From Paragonimus westermani (Eukaryota > Platyhelminthes > Trematoda > Plagiorchiida > Troglotrematidae): 64,000 nt of DNA. The notes under the pieces were generated by a model, which searched no databases, had not been told where the DNA came from, and saw only the letters and a program-made list of their open reading frames with translations. Below, in pieces: positions 9,543 through 22,200 of this stretch. Where the stretch lies: assembly GCA_008508345.1 (NCBI GenBank), contig QNGE01000766.1, forward strand, positions 86,072 through 150,071, in the 5' to 3' direction. Position numbers and translations under genes: made by a program. Positions within the stretch are counted from its first letter, which is position 1; every line of letters begins with the position of its first letter.

Positions 9543-11767
9543 GCGAATCAACTACAAAGCCGTGCCGTTGTTGAGCTGACTTCGACACCAATTGCTTGTC
9601 TAAAATGTTAATCGAGCAAGTAAGCGCGCTATCACTTATCATCGAATCATAGTTCTGTGAACTCAAAGATGCCGTTGTTGCAAACATTTACGTCGGATCA
9701 GAAGCTAACTACGTCTTTTCACAAGCAATTGGCGCTCTCCCAGAGACGATCGAGCGAGACTACACACTCTAGAAGCTTACTGGGGAACACAACACACAGA
9801 GGCTTAAGCATGACTTTTAAAAACAGCACCAACAGCTGACAGAACGTCGCAACTCCCTATGAACTTTTGAAGGTTGTATCCTATATGACGAACGTAATCA
9901 AACCTTCGAACCCTTGTAGTCGTTTTTATTCTCATCAATAAGCTGCTAGATCAGGCAGTCACCTGCGCTCGTCTTCGTTGTTAACATAAAGATGGAGAGG
10001 ACCAACAGTTCATACGAGGACAGCGACATAGTGCGGAAGGACCTCGACGTGATGCCAAAATGGACAGTCCTTTGAGGTCAGACTTCAGATCTCAAAAACA
10101 CTCTTCTATGCGTACTACATCGATGTATGCCGGGTAATACAGCGGAACGATGAAATGAGATCTTGTGGTGTTAGTGTCAGACATTGAAAGCGCAGGTCCG
10201 CGTCAAAACCAGGAGGAGGTCGCGAATCGCCAGTCGACGTTTTGTCGAGGTGTCAAAGAAGGCGTTTCGTTCCTAATTTTTCCGTCCACATTTGACGAAG
10301 ACTTGGGTACGATTATGCAGTGATTTCCTCCTGTAAACATAGTAGCCAAACTTGAAAAGGTGCAGCAAGTAACCACGCGTACGGATTTTGGAGCAAAGGA
10401 CCACTCCTACAACTAGTGGGCGGGTAGTCAGAACGCGTATTCTTGGAATTGACGACCATGCTGTAATCCCTGAGGTGTGCCGAATTTCACGGAGCGAAAT
10501 GGAGGACCTAACAGTGGGCTTCTGTCTCCGGTAGGGCAGTAGATTCCGGCGTCATCCTATTCTAATCTTCAGGTAGAGACTAGAGGGATTTTTGTATATC
10601 TACTATATTAATGGGCTACAAACAGCTGAAGTAAACTACCACCTCAGGTGGTTAGGGCATTAAACAGTCCGGCAATCAAGTGACCCTTGGATTTATAAAC
10701 ATTGATGGCCGTGGAAACTTGCATCTTCGGGTTGTTGGAGCGTTATACGGCGGTTAACGGCCTGATCAATTATAGCAGATTGCCTGCGCGCCGTGCTGTT
10801 ATAGACAGGTAACAGTTAGCAACAACTTCGTAGTGAACCACGGCGGTTCATAAAGCTCGCGCTTTTGGTGTGGCTTCTTCATGTAATACCATTAATTAAT
10901 TAAAAAGAAAGGGGATGACGGGATTTTTCACCAGCAAAAGCAGGATAAACGAAGTGTCGTAGGAATCAGGCATACTTCGCACTTACATGACAGACCGACG
11001 ACGAACATACATGCCACTAACATACAAACTAGAAGTTGGACAATTAGTTAGCTGCTTCATCTATGATAATTTAAGCGCTCACTGAAGGCGACAAGTAGGA
11101 TCCTACGGCATCTTAAGAGCCATAGGTGGGTATTTTTTTCATGTTGTTCAGACGTCTGCTCAAGAAGAAAATCCGCAGAAGGCGTGTAATAGTAGTAGTT
11201 AAGTGGATATTCAGCTATCACGATCTTACTGGTTATCTAGATTAGTGAAGAGCTATCATTTGCACCCACGGAATAAACTTGGACGCATGGTGCGAACTAT
11301 GATCTGTGCATCTAAAACGCCACGATGACACGCAGCTACTAGCAGTTAAGGTGTAGATGAGACGGCTAAGCATAGGACGGCCAAAAGTAAAACTGTCTAT
11401 CGACGAGAACTGGAAGACCTCAGAATTTGAGTGAGGTAAAGCACACATATAAACCTTTACTTAACAGCGAAATTGAACCGACATTAATCAAATTTAGCAT
11501 GTTGTTAGAGGATGTTTCACTAATCAGATATACCTGGGTGCTATAGCACGACTGTCTTTTCACCGCGTTGATATACGGGAGTGCATTCGCTTTCGTACAC
11601 GGAAAACTGGAAAACTCTGATGGAATGAATGTGACCTGAAGTTTTAGTCAAATGGTACAAGTGATCTTTCCAGGTGAGATCTGAAAAACATCATATATCA
11701 TAACATTGAACGTAAAAGTGTTTAAATGGCCTATTATCGGTAAATCAATTCCGTACGTTGAATCAGC
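9543..11767. other. No recognisable gene
   Basis: Both strands carry frequent stops and no known motif, apart from the short continuation of the open frame up to 9611. I see no repeat structure. Confidence 0.35.
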
Positions 11768-12010
11768 ATGGCGGTGAACGATGAGAGCACGTTCAGAAGG
11801 ATATTCAAGATGAAGTACCGAAAGTTCGAGGAGTATGTTGAAGACTTGTGCAGATTTCAACGGGAAACTTGTACAAGCTTTTTCATTAACACTTCGCAGA
11901 GAGCTGCAAGTGCCAAGAAGCATAGAGGAATAGACCTGCCGCCAGGCTGCCCGTACGGAAGTGATATACCAACACTCACATTTCCCATTTCAGATGACCG
12001 CCGCCAGTAG
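11768..12010 (+). pseudogene. FAR1/ZSWIM-type DNA-binding domain fragment (possible MULE N-terminus)
   Basis: An 80-codon frame reads FRRIFKMKYRKFEEYVEDL, then CRFQRETCTSFF, SQRAASAKKHRG and a Pro-rich segment. The pattern of an aromatic-rich helix (F-x-x-F-E-E-Y), followed by QRETCTxFF and a basic stretch, resembles the N-terminal FAR1-like domain of ZSWIM3-type and Mutator-like transposases common in flukes. The following cysteine cluster is not clearly readable because the frame closes at 12008. A matching transposase core lies downstream at 14.5 kb on the same strand, which supports the call. It could also be unrelated. Confidence 0.35.
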
Positions 12011-14539
12011 CATAAGCCAATCAGATTGCGAGAGACTGGGGATCGTAACCTGCTGTTATTACGACCCGAGCAGTCGATGAAAACCGGAAATAGTTGTGAG
12101 TACATGTGTTACGAGATCGCAAACACGTAATGTGGAACTTATTTCAGTTCAGTTCACAGGACGTGGCAGCTGATGGCCTGGTATTCCAGTTTCTTGCGCA
12201 AGCAGACAACAGCAACCTGCGATTCGGTTGTGAGGATTCCGCCTCAGGATTCTTCTGCCTAATGCTCGTAACTCACGAGCACAGCCTCAGGCTAGCGAGT
12301 AGGTTGAAGAGGGAATGAACGAGATAACGCGGAACAACCTGCGTGCAAGCTTGTCAATAAAATGATAGCAACCCCAGTGAGATGGCCACATATGTGTACA
12401 TAATTTTGACAAACCCAGTAATATGCATGTAGTCCCTCAGCTGCATATGTTACACTTATATGTAAATACGACACTTCTGTGACATCCCAACTGTATGGTA
12501 CTAAAAGAGTCAATATTGTTTTGCCTGCTCACTGAACAAAGGGTTTGTGGACTGTGCACGTGCAATACAGTATACTTTCGCTCCGGATGAAAATGGATAA
12601 ACTAAGAACCAGAGACATGTTTAAGAATAGCCCAATCCATTTGAAGCTCCCGAGTATCTATGGCGGTGAATCAATGCACTAATACTGAGATAGTCCGACA
12701 TGCATTGCTGACGAATAAGTGGAAGCAGCATAATTCTACAACCCTCACCTCCTACTGCATCCTCAGGCAGGACCAAAATTCAGCATTTGGAATAAAGCTA
12801 TGCGCTCGCTGTACTACTTTTTGGGTTGTTTTTTGTTGAAAACATGTTCAGATTGTTTGGATGTCATCACCACTTTATTCCAGCCCAAGGTCTCTTTCTG
12901 TAGCCTATTCATTACGGTTTGTCATTTATTCCTTAAGCAGAACCACATAAAATGTATTCAAGTGCCGAGAGTAGTGACTGTTTTGTCGATGCTATCCCAG
13001 CTTATGATTTGCTTCTGCCAATCGGCCATATCTGGGGAATGTCGTGAGCTGTCAAGAAATGAGGGGACAGGATAAAAAAAATGGAGGTTTCCCGTGGATG
13101 ACAATGGTATAAGACTGACACTGTAGTATTTACTAGGTGGAAAAGGGTTCGGCATTCCTGAGCGAAGATGTGATTATATAATGGAAAGTTCTGCCCATCC
13201 ATGACCGGGAGCTGATAATCCCGTCAGTCTACTTCCCGAGTATCTGCACGTATGACAGCTGGGTTCCCAACCCCCTTCTTGAGCTTTGCTGGACGGTGCT
13301 AATACCCAAGGTTCCAGAGGACCACAAAAACCTGGACTCCAACCGAGAATATATGCGTCTTCGGGAAAAAATGTCGCGCAAAGTGACCAGTGCGTGGTTT
13401 GATATATTCTCTATGCGGTGTAGAATTCTGACGGAAGATATCCATAGCTGGTAAACTCTGCGGCTATGGAAACAGAGATAAAATAAGGTACCCGTCAATA
13501 TCGGCCGATAATTTGGTGGTATCGGCCAAGGACTTGGAGACCGTTGATTTTCGTGACAGAAATGACCAGGAGCCGTGAAATGTTCGCTTCGAGCGACCGT
13601 TGATTGCTTTACCTTTCATTTGACTCTGAGGTAGAAAATATTAACGATTTACGTAGTGGTGTTATGAATGGGTTTTTAGTTGTACTTGCTTCTAACGTTT
13701 GATTGCTATTCAGCCGTCCTGTGTTAATAAAGTCAGAAGTATTGTGTATAACTTTGATGAAGTTTGTTTTGATGCGCATCATGCTGGCCTGTTCTGGAGA
13801 AAGTCTTTTTTATATTACATCTTATTTCAGGTGGTGGGTGATTTACAGGGCCTCGAAGGTCTACTCCAGGATCCGAAATTTTTTACTTTCAAGGGGTTTA
13901 AAAGTTACTCAGATTTGTATATATAGTATTACAGTATTTTGTACGTGCTCGGTTCAGGTACAAAATCAAGCAGTGGATATTTGAGGTAAAATACTGCAAG
14001 TGTAGGTACTGCCGGGGTTATGTGATAGACGGCCTACCGGTGTACAAAACACAAGCGACATAAGAGCGAAATCCATGTCCGGTGGGTTGAGTTCATCTAG
14101 TCCTCATTGCATATTCCCGTGTTGCGTGCTGCAAATCATGCTTCATCGTTGATAGGAGAAAAACCAGGTTGGTTGTTAGCTTTTTTACTTTGGGGCACAA
14201 CCACCACATGGCTGCCTTTCCGTACTATGTGCATTCAAAATATCGGCGGCTCACTTAAAGTAAAGTGAACAACTCCAGGCATGTGTTCGAGTACAACACT
14301 CCAACTGCTGAGGTGAAGCAGTACGCTATGGATGTTCACGGAATGTATAACAGCAATAAATAATTACAACATCTGACACCCGTTAAAACATCTGATATTA
14401 GTAGTTGGATTTTGTACATTGATGATGCAGAAAATATCCCTCAAATTACAAATATATAGAGCGTAACGGCATACTACGTGTCATCAAAGACGACAACTAA
14501 AGATACAGGTACATATGGCTTGCACGGAAGCAGCGAGGG
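12011..14539. other. Unassigned region between two transposase pieces
   Basis: It may contain the eroded middle of the MULE-like transposase or its long introns. A perfect palindrome TATCGGCCGATA occurs near 13499. No other domain is recognised. Confidence 0.3.
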
Positions 14540-14877
14540 TATTTGTTCAGAAGTATTCTTGATGTTGTAAACGTCGACACCACGCATGAAACCAACCGCT
14601 ACAAGTAAGTTGCTTACCAGTTCACGTTTGTGATTGTAGCTTCAAGCCATACCAGTTTCTGGTCACCGATAGAATGGGCCATGGACGGCCCATGATGTAT
14701 GACTATGTGGGCAGTGAAAAATACGCTTCCCTGCTTTATATGTTTGAAACATTTCGTGAGGAAATGGAGCCCACTTACCTCTCAAAACGCTTGTGATGAA
14801 TTAAACGGCGACCCAAATGACAGCAGCACGAGTCGTCCTTGGGTGCGACATAGTTTTATGCCATTTCCGCGCTCGAA
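14540..14877 (+). pseudogene. MULE / ZSWIM3-like transposase core fragment, with a 35-nt intron
   Basis: Catalytic core of a Mutator-like transposase of the ZSWIM3 type. It reads LFRSILDVVNVDTTHETNRY with the first catalytic Asp at 14576-14578. A GT-AG intron of 35 nt at 14605-14639 follows, and its removal restores the family pattern YQFLVTDRMGHGRPMM, then YVGSEKYASLLYMFETF. After a frameshift near 14790 come LVMN (normally VMD, so the second Asp is lost), ATQMTAARVVLGCDIVLCHF and RARS. A stop sits between LVMN and ATQM. Similarity stops exactly where the CR1-type element's 3' end begins (14878), so the copy was cut by that insertion or ended there. Confidence 0.7.
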
Positions 14878-14897
14878 GTAATTCAAGGTAATTCAAG
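14878..14897 (-). repeat. 3'-terminal direct repeat of the CR1-type element
   Basis: GTAATTCAAG occurs twice in tandem on the plus strand (CTTGAATTAC on the element strand). CR1-clade elements characteristically end in a few copies of a short microsatellite, so this marks the element's 3' end. Confidence 0.7.
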
Positions 14898-15006
14898 GTT
14901 TTAATGGTATAAGAAGCAATCAGCTTTACAATTACCACAGGATGGAAGTATGTGATGTGCGTACAATGAAAAACAAGAATGCGTCTGTGAGTTTTTTTTA
15001 CAGAAT

Positions 15007-17830
15007 TTAAGCACTGTGTGGGGGTTCGATATTTGGTTGTGTAGATAAAAATGAGTCTAGATTAGTTTTGAAAATATTTAAGTTGGGTGAGTGAGCGACA
15101 TCTTGGGGTAGAGAATTCCAGGCGAAACACACGCGGACTGCAAAGAAGTACCTCCGGCTGTTCCCTCGCGAGTGCGGTACTGCTAGCAAATAATCGTGAG
15201 TCCTGCTAATTCGCGGTTCTCGCCGGACAAACAGTTTTTGGAGCGGGTGGTTCGGTGTGTGTAATATGTTGTATGTAAGGATCAAATCGCCTCTGATGCG
15301 GCGATAGCAGAAGTCAAACAACTTAAGACTTTCAATCCTCTCCTCATATGGTTTGCTCTGGAGTCCAGTCACCAACTTGGTAGCTCGGTGGTATATTCGC
15401 TGTAGCAGAACTATATCCTTTTGAAGCCATGGTGACCAGACTTGGACAGCATATTCCATCGTTGGTCTGATATACGTGTTGAGTATACTGGGCAGCGTCT
15501 GTCTTGTGAATCTACCGAAGATCCGTTTCAACAGTGCCAGGATTTTTGAAGTCCGCTTGTAGACAGCAGTACACTGTAATGAGGTCTTCAAGCTGCTACT
15601 AATCCAAACACCCAAGTCCTTTTCGTCAGTAGTCCATGCAAGACGATGCGGACCCAGTGTGTAGGTGAATTCAACACATTTTCCTATGTTGAGCATTTTG
15701 CATTTTTGAAAATTGAAGGGTAATTTGTTTCTCAATGACCAATCACATAGTGCGTTGAGGTCCTCCTGCAAAAGTACACAGTCTTCGGAGGTGTGTATAC
15801 TCGCCCATAACTTGATATCATCTGCAAATAAGATAATTTTACATCGAACAAGGTTTGGTATGTCGTTAGCGTAGATTAGAAAGAGGGTTGGCCCAAGAAC
15901 CGATCCTTGAGGTACTCCACTTGTGACCGCAACTGGCTTCGATAAAGCACCGTCGACTCTGACTTGAATAACACGGTCCATCAGGTAGTTCTCTAACCAA
16001 GCCAATAGTTTACCCGTGACACCGTGTTGTTTTAGCTTCTGTAAAAGTAGGCTATGGTTGACACGGTCGAATGCTTTGGACATATCCAGATAGCAAGCAT
16101 GGATAGGATTGCCGTTGTCTATAGCCAGCGTCCATTCATCGAGAGTTAGGAGGAGGTTAGAGAGGCAGGAGTGACTCTTTCTGAAACCATGTTGTGCAAT
16201 CGAGAGTATGTTATTTCCTTCAAGATGTTTGGTAAGTTTATTCGCCACCAGTCGTTCAAGCACTTTGGAGATCACTGGTAATAGTGTAACAGGTCTGTAG
16301 ATGGACACATCTGAGCGGTCCCCTCCTTTGAAGTTTGGAGTGATTGTGCCACACTTCCAGTCCATGGGGACCCCACTGCAGTTTAGTGACAGATTAAACA
16401 GATCTGTGAGAGATGTATACAAGGAGCGAGCACATTGCTTGAGAATGAGCGGCATTATTTCGTCAGCTCCAGGGGATTTTTTTCGTATTCAAACCGGGGA
16501 GTATGAGAATTACACTCTCCGCGTTCACAGTCATGTCTTGAAGTGTGTCGGTGGGTGAAAATAGAGGATGCAGTTTAAGAGTTACACACTCTTTGGGACA
16601 AAAGACTATGGAATAAATGTTTGCCAGTTCCTCAGTAGCTGAGGATGCAATGGCAGTTGTACCTTCAGGAGTTTGTAACGGTGAAACTCCAGGATTCACT
16701 TCTGACTGATTGTTAACAATTTGGTAAAGGAGCTTTGGGTTTTGTTCCATTTTTATCATTATTTGTGCTTGATGTTCCTGTTTATCTTCTTTGACGAGTT
16801 TGGTGACCTTGTTTCTTGGTAGTCGATATTTTTCTCAAAATTCTGGTGTGACTTGCCGTTGATGGTCTCACCATGCAGCATTTCGTACCGCTATCCATTT
16901 CCGTGTTCGGCTCCTTACTTGGAATTGAAAACCTTTTCTTGGTTTCTTCGGGACATAGTATGAGTGCAATTCTATTTCATTCTGAAGTCTCTCTATCAGT
17001 CTGGACCAATGCTGGTGCACGTCGCTACTTTCCGGACTCCAGTCTGTAATGTTATGAAGGGCATTTGATAGTTTTACGAAATTTACCTTTCTTATCGTTT
17101 TGTGTGCGTCGCTTGACCTTTCTGCGTTGCACATATAGTCGAAAACAAGTACCAGATGGTCGCTTAGTCCCAGTGGAGTTTCATAGGTGATATCTTCAAC
17201 CACTTCTTCTTCAACCGTTAGTACGAGATCCAGGATGGAGGGCGTATCTGTTCCTCTAAAACGAGTGTTGTCCGAGACATGGTTATAAAGGGGTAGATCG
17301 TGCATCAGTTGTGGGAAGGTACTATCAAGTGGGTTTACTGGGTGTATCTGACTTTTCAATAAGTTTGGTAGATTGAAGTCACCCATGATTAGCACTCTGG
17401 CCCGATATCTAGAAGACACAAGGCGAATTTTCTCCAGCAAGCTAGAATTGTATGGTTCCTGTGCTGACGGTGGTCAATAAATCACACCCACTATGCAGTC
17501 TTCTCCTGATACCATTTTAACTGAGCACCATAGAGTATTTTGCAGCATCAGGTCACCATCAGTGACCGCCCGACACAAAAGTTGTTGGCTATAGTAAATT
17601 GTCACTCCCCCTCCCCTGACTATGCGATCACGACGAAGGAAAGACATCCCTCCGATTTCGAGTTTATTGTCAGATATATGTGGCTGGAACCAGGTCTAAG
17701 TTACGGAAATCAAATGTGGCAATTGTTCTCTACATAGTTCACCTAATTCGGCTAACTTATTAATCAAGCATTACGCGTTCGTATAAAGACATTTGATCGT
17801 TGTCTTTGATAGCAACGAAGGGCAATGCGA
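15007..17830 (-). pseudogene. ORF2 (endonuclease-reverse transcriptase) of the 15-19 kb CR1-type element
   Basis: The endonuclease starts near 17.8 kb with IKCLYTNA, the usual first block of this domain. It continues with an ETW block in which Glu is a stop codon, then GGGVTIYYSQ, MGDFNLPNLL and GLSDHLVLVFDY. The reverse transcriptase is intact as one 482-codon frame (16455-15007), with SIYRPVTLLPVISKVLERL, YLDMSKAFDRVNH, SGVPQGSVLGPTLFLIY and the catalytic FADD at 15817-15828. Its C-terminal region is CR1-like. Stops near 17.77, 17.71 and 17.48 kb and frameshifts around 16.86 and 16.46 kb disrupt the frame. The RT half is well preserved compared with the N-terminal half. Confidence 0.88.
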
Positions 17831-17853
17831 GTGGGGACTTGCGGATGGAGTGT

Positions 17854-19193
17854 TTACAAAGAAGCCGACTCCTCTGGAGACGGCGGTTGATCGCTTTTTA
17901 CTGGAACCGTTATTTCACACTGTTCTAACGGTTCTTTTGCATTAACCATGTCAGCATCTGTCGGTCCTTTGAAACGTGTAGATGGAATTATCCTTAGCTC
18001 TCTAGTAAGCAAGTTTCGATAACGTTGCCACTGAGTTTTCACTATGTCGAGCATTTCACTTTGGAGTAGAGTGAGCTTTAGCGGTTTAGGACCAGTTCCC
18101 ATATACTTCGGTGACGTGGGGATGCGGAACGTGTCAACCACAGCCACATCGTCCGTTTCAAGTGAATCTCTAAGGAATTTTCATCGAAGAAAATCGTGTT
18201 TGTTTCTCATCTTTTTATCGGATGTTTCGTCAGTCTCCGGGACACCTAGAATAATTAAGCTTCGACCTTCAGCACCATTAATGCTAGCTTGCATCCCAGG
18301 TTTGCGAGACCTTTCCTACCAAGGTACATCAGCGAAAATCCTTTAATTATTTTCAGACCACTTCTGGAGTAAAAATGCTGATAGCAATACACGCTCCAAG
18401 TCTTTTTCAGTCCTAACAGTAACTTTGAGGAGTCTTGGTTTGTCTTTATATGATGAATTCGGTGATCGGTGTAATCTTGTCAGTGATACAGGTTTAACAG
18501 GTTTCAACTGCATTCTTTTACACAACTTCAACCACGCTTCCATGTCGTATTTATGCCTATTTTGAAATAATGATTCACTCGGTTCTTTGATGTTGGTACA
18601 GATTACACTGAGTTCATAATGCGACTTCGTGACAAACTTGATTGCAAGTGACTCTCTTACATGTTTATGTCTGTTCTGGGTGGCTTCGATGGGTGAACCA
18701 TAAACTGACTTAGCTTTATCTTTTTGGGACGTTGGAGGATTGTTATCAGATTGTGAGTTCACCATATAATATTGGAGGTTTGTTGTTGATATCTCCGCAA
18801 TTGTTGTTGATATCTCTGCATTTGTGGCGCAGCTTGGTTTAGTGGCCAAGTCATGAATCAGCGGGTGAACCTGCTCCTGAAGTTTACTCAACTTTGCTTC
18901 CAAAAACCCCATTCTGTCCTCCAACCCGCTTCTACTGATTCTGAATCAGCTGATCTACACTTTACACAGTGATAACAGACTGCAGGGTGGCTATCGCTAT
19001 TCAGCAATTCAATACTGGCCTGGGTTAAGGTCGCATCACAAGCAGCATGCACACATAGTTTACATAAACGACACATGACTGAAAGTACTTTTGGACTCAC
19101 CGTTTGTCGACAAGCTGCACATAGGTCACGCTGGGTGGACATGTCGGCTGCATGCGTGATCGCTACTGGTGCTAGTGGAGGGGCGAGTTTCAC
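17854..19193 (-). pseudogene. ORF1 (PHD-finger RNA-binding protein) of the 15-19 kb CR1-type element
   Basis: The N-terminal frame (19193-18888) carries a PHD-like finger: CAAC, CRLCKLCVHAAC and CYHCVKC give paired cysteines with the central HxxC. It continues in another frame (18924-18343) with a short coiled segment (EAKLSKLQEQVHPL) and an in-frame 7-residue duplication AEISTTI/AEISTTN. An RRM-like strand pattern follows (RLLKVTV, then SLIILGVPETD). The last part (18147-17854) ends in a Pro/Ser-rich tail. It would bind the element's RNA. At least two frameshifts and a stop interrupt it. Confidence 0.7.
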
Positions 19194-19200
19194 GGCGCGG

Positions 19201-22200
19201 GTTTATGATCTGGTGGTACGAACGCACGGCTAAGCAGGCTTGGTAAGGACGCTCGCTCTATCGATCGAGTGTGGCAGGATTGGTGAGACGCTGGACATTT
19301 AAAGCTGACGTGATGGACGAAACGTTCCAACGAGCAATAACTCCAGTACTCATGGATGCACAACTGAATGCTTTGTACCACTAGACGCAGAAAATGAAGG
19401 GCTATCCACTGATAGCAAAATCGACAGAATTTCTTCAAAAACATAATTTTGTCCGCGGCCGAAGTTCCGTGCGCCGTGCTTCAAAATACTAAGCTGAGAA
19501 CCCGTCACAGTATGAACGCCAAATTTGTATATTCCGATAGGGCACGACGAGAGGAACACAAAAATATCCAAATTGTTTAGGTCCGATGAGATAACACAAA
19601 ATTATGAACAAATGTGTCAGAGCACTGAAATGTGCAACCGTTTGTGCACGCACGTGAGAAAACACGCAATTTGGTATACTTAAACCTATTGCCGTCATTC
19701 AGACCAGTTCACTTGGAAGTCAACATTTGTTTCATCGCATGGCTACTTCGGATAGCTTAGAAGAGTGAGTAGACGCTTTCGTCTATCCACGGTAAAGGTT
19801 CAACCGATATGTGGAAATAATCAGATGAATGGACCCGGGGTTCACGAGCCACTTCGCACGCAATGGGCATTATATAGAGTCTGATTGGCCACCCATGCAC
19901 AATCAAGTGTAGTTCACCTCGGAAATCGAAGAAAAAACCGATTGAAGGTTGCAAATGGACGAATACAAGTGTTCTCACCAGAGAGGTCATTCGCACACGG
20001 TCATCAGTAAATTATGGTCCCTCCGCGAGTGGCTAATGCGGGAATTTTGATGCAGTGTATCCACGGTTGTGACCGCCGTTAGGTGGTCAGCGTTGGCCTT
20101 TACGTGAGGACTGTACTGTCTCGGTCAACAACGTTTTGTAGTCTACCAATATTGACGCGTCTCATTGGGCACGCTCCCTTACTGCACTTTTACCGGTAGC
20201 CTTGTGTGAATCATGAAGATACACATTACACGGGTAATATCAGTGATGACACGTGTGTATGCAAATTCCACGGGATCTTGCGGATCGTGCTGCTTGTCTT
20301 CGAAAAGAACTTCTATCCACACAGTTATTTGTCTTCAGCCGAGACCGCATTGGTTGTAGGTAGCTCCCTGATCCACCGTCGGTGGCCTGTTGAATATGAT
20401 TTGTCCCGAGACAACATACTTCACCGATAAGTCACCCTAGCCGGCACTGATCCATTTCAACCAGATTATAAAGTATTGCATCAGGGGTTGGCCAGGTTGC
20501 TGGGTGTAAATGCCTGGCCAGAAAGCTGAATTTTCAAGGCCTTCCCAACATTTACGCACCAATTCATCGGGAAAGCTTAGGCGGCCTTGCCACAGACAAA
20601 CTCTCCTCTTGTTCCATCATGTAATACGAAACAGCTAATATGGAGGGAAATTGCCACATTTGGAAGCCCTGTGGATATCGTGGTGACCACGGTAATGTGA
20701 ATGGTTGTCGGCGCGATAGTGACCAGCTAATCTTCCACTTGGAATGCATGGATAATGCTGACACACCGCGCTGCGTCTTATGCACGGGACAGCTACAACA
20801 ATGTGGCTCCACTGACCATACGGTTTCACTTGCATCCACGTCGAAAAGTGTGCCGCCGCCGATTCTAAAACCTAAAAGGAGGCACTGTCTAGCCCCATTA
20901 ATTAGTAAAGACCCGATTACATTCAAAGATAAGTTTCATGCTGTTGATTCGGACAAGCGAGATAGAGTGAAAGCATTGCCAAATGATACAACGGAAGCCG
21001 TTAGCTGTGGTGAGTGATGCCATACATCCGATATTCTGCATCATTTATCTTCAGACCCTGACAAGCAGGAATAAGAAGACGTCTACTGAGGCAGAACCGA
21101 AAGCAAGGATGCTGCAGCGAACCGGTTGGAATATTAGAGATAATGATGTACATTTTATAGGTGCATTCCAGACCTAATTTTTAATTTCAGCATGTCTTGG
21201 CGTTGTGACCATTTAGTGCAGGCAGCCTGACTGTCCAGTACGGACGTCCTTACGTAAAACCAGACGGCTTTATGGAAAAGCCTGCTTCCCTATCTGCTTA
21301 AACATTTTTGTTTTTAGGTGGCGCACGAGGTTTTACCAGACGGAGAGTACACGTAGCGTCATAAACTTACGAACATCCCTACAGCTGTATTTGTAAACCA
21401 GCCTATGTACGATTACAGTAGGTAGTAAATAGGACAGACGGATAACGTCGATTGAGAATAACATCATGGCTGGAACTCGTCTCTCAAGGTTGTAGCTGCC
21501 TGCTAACCGTGCTACTACACACCTTTCGTTTCCAGTTCAATGTAGTGATGATTATACAATCTCATACTCATGTCTGCTGTCAACAACTATTTCATGGAGT
21601 ATAGAAAATACAAGTTAACGAAAAATGATTTACGGCTTATACTATGCAGATTCATTTTCAATTCTTCGCCGGATATGTCCACCAACCCAATTACAAATTT
21701 CAGCTATCTCGCCAATGTATCCCTCCATTAAACCACTGCAATAATTTTGTGTGATTTATAGACATCTTTTACACATTGAATCAATTATTTCTCACAGTAA
21801 AGAGGCATATTCATGTTTTCTGGTGTGTCCAGACGACATGACAAGCTCACATATCAACGGCCTACCAAAATGAACATTCACCGGCTGCGGATAAGTTTCA
21901 GCCAGGTTTCTAACTTTGGAGGTAAAAATGAGTTTTGGGAACTGAAGCGGTTTGTAACCCCAAATCGAGTTCGGCTGGTTCTGCGTTCCGCTAACTGGTT
22001 GTGCTTTTCCCTTGATTATTCAAGAAAGAGCGTTCAGTCGTTCGTCCAATAACTCGCCGCGCTCTGAGTGCAACAGCCACATGGGAAAATGTACTCATGC
22101 TTCAATATATGACTCATGTGGTGGCTGGCTCTGTTGCACTTACGCTTTAATGGCCGCAGAACTATACAAATGTCCCAAGAGAAGTTGTAATGATCAGACA

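Larger units (their letters stand above)
14878..19200 (-). mobile_element. CR1-type non-LTR retrotransposon, near full length, decayed
   Basis: Read on the minus strand it has ORF1 (PHD-like finger plus an RRM-like part), ORF2 (APE endonuclease then reverse transcriptase), a short 3' UTR and a terminal 10-bp direct repeat. A PHD-like ORF1 paired with an APE-RT ORF2 is the CR1-clade arrangement. The 3' boundary is set by the repeat at 14878-14897. The 5' boundary is uncertain, since I see no promoter or duplication that fixes it near 19.2 kb. Several stops and frameshifts in both ORFs show that it is inactive. Confidence 0.82.

Noticed and set aside
20640..21017. 125-codon plus-strand frame ending near a good splice donor
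   Set aside because: No recognisable domain, weak acceptor and no neighbouring exon in phase that I could find. Not enough to call a gene.
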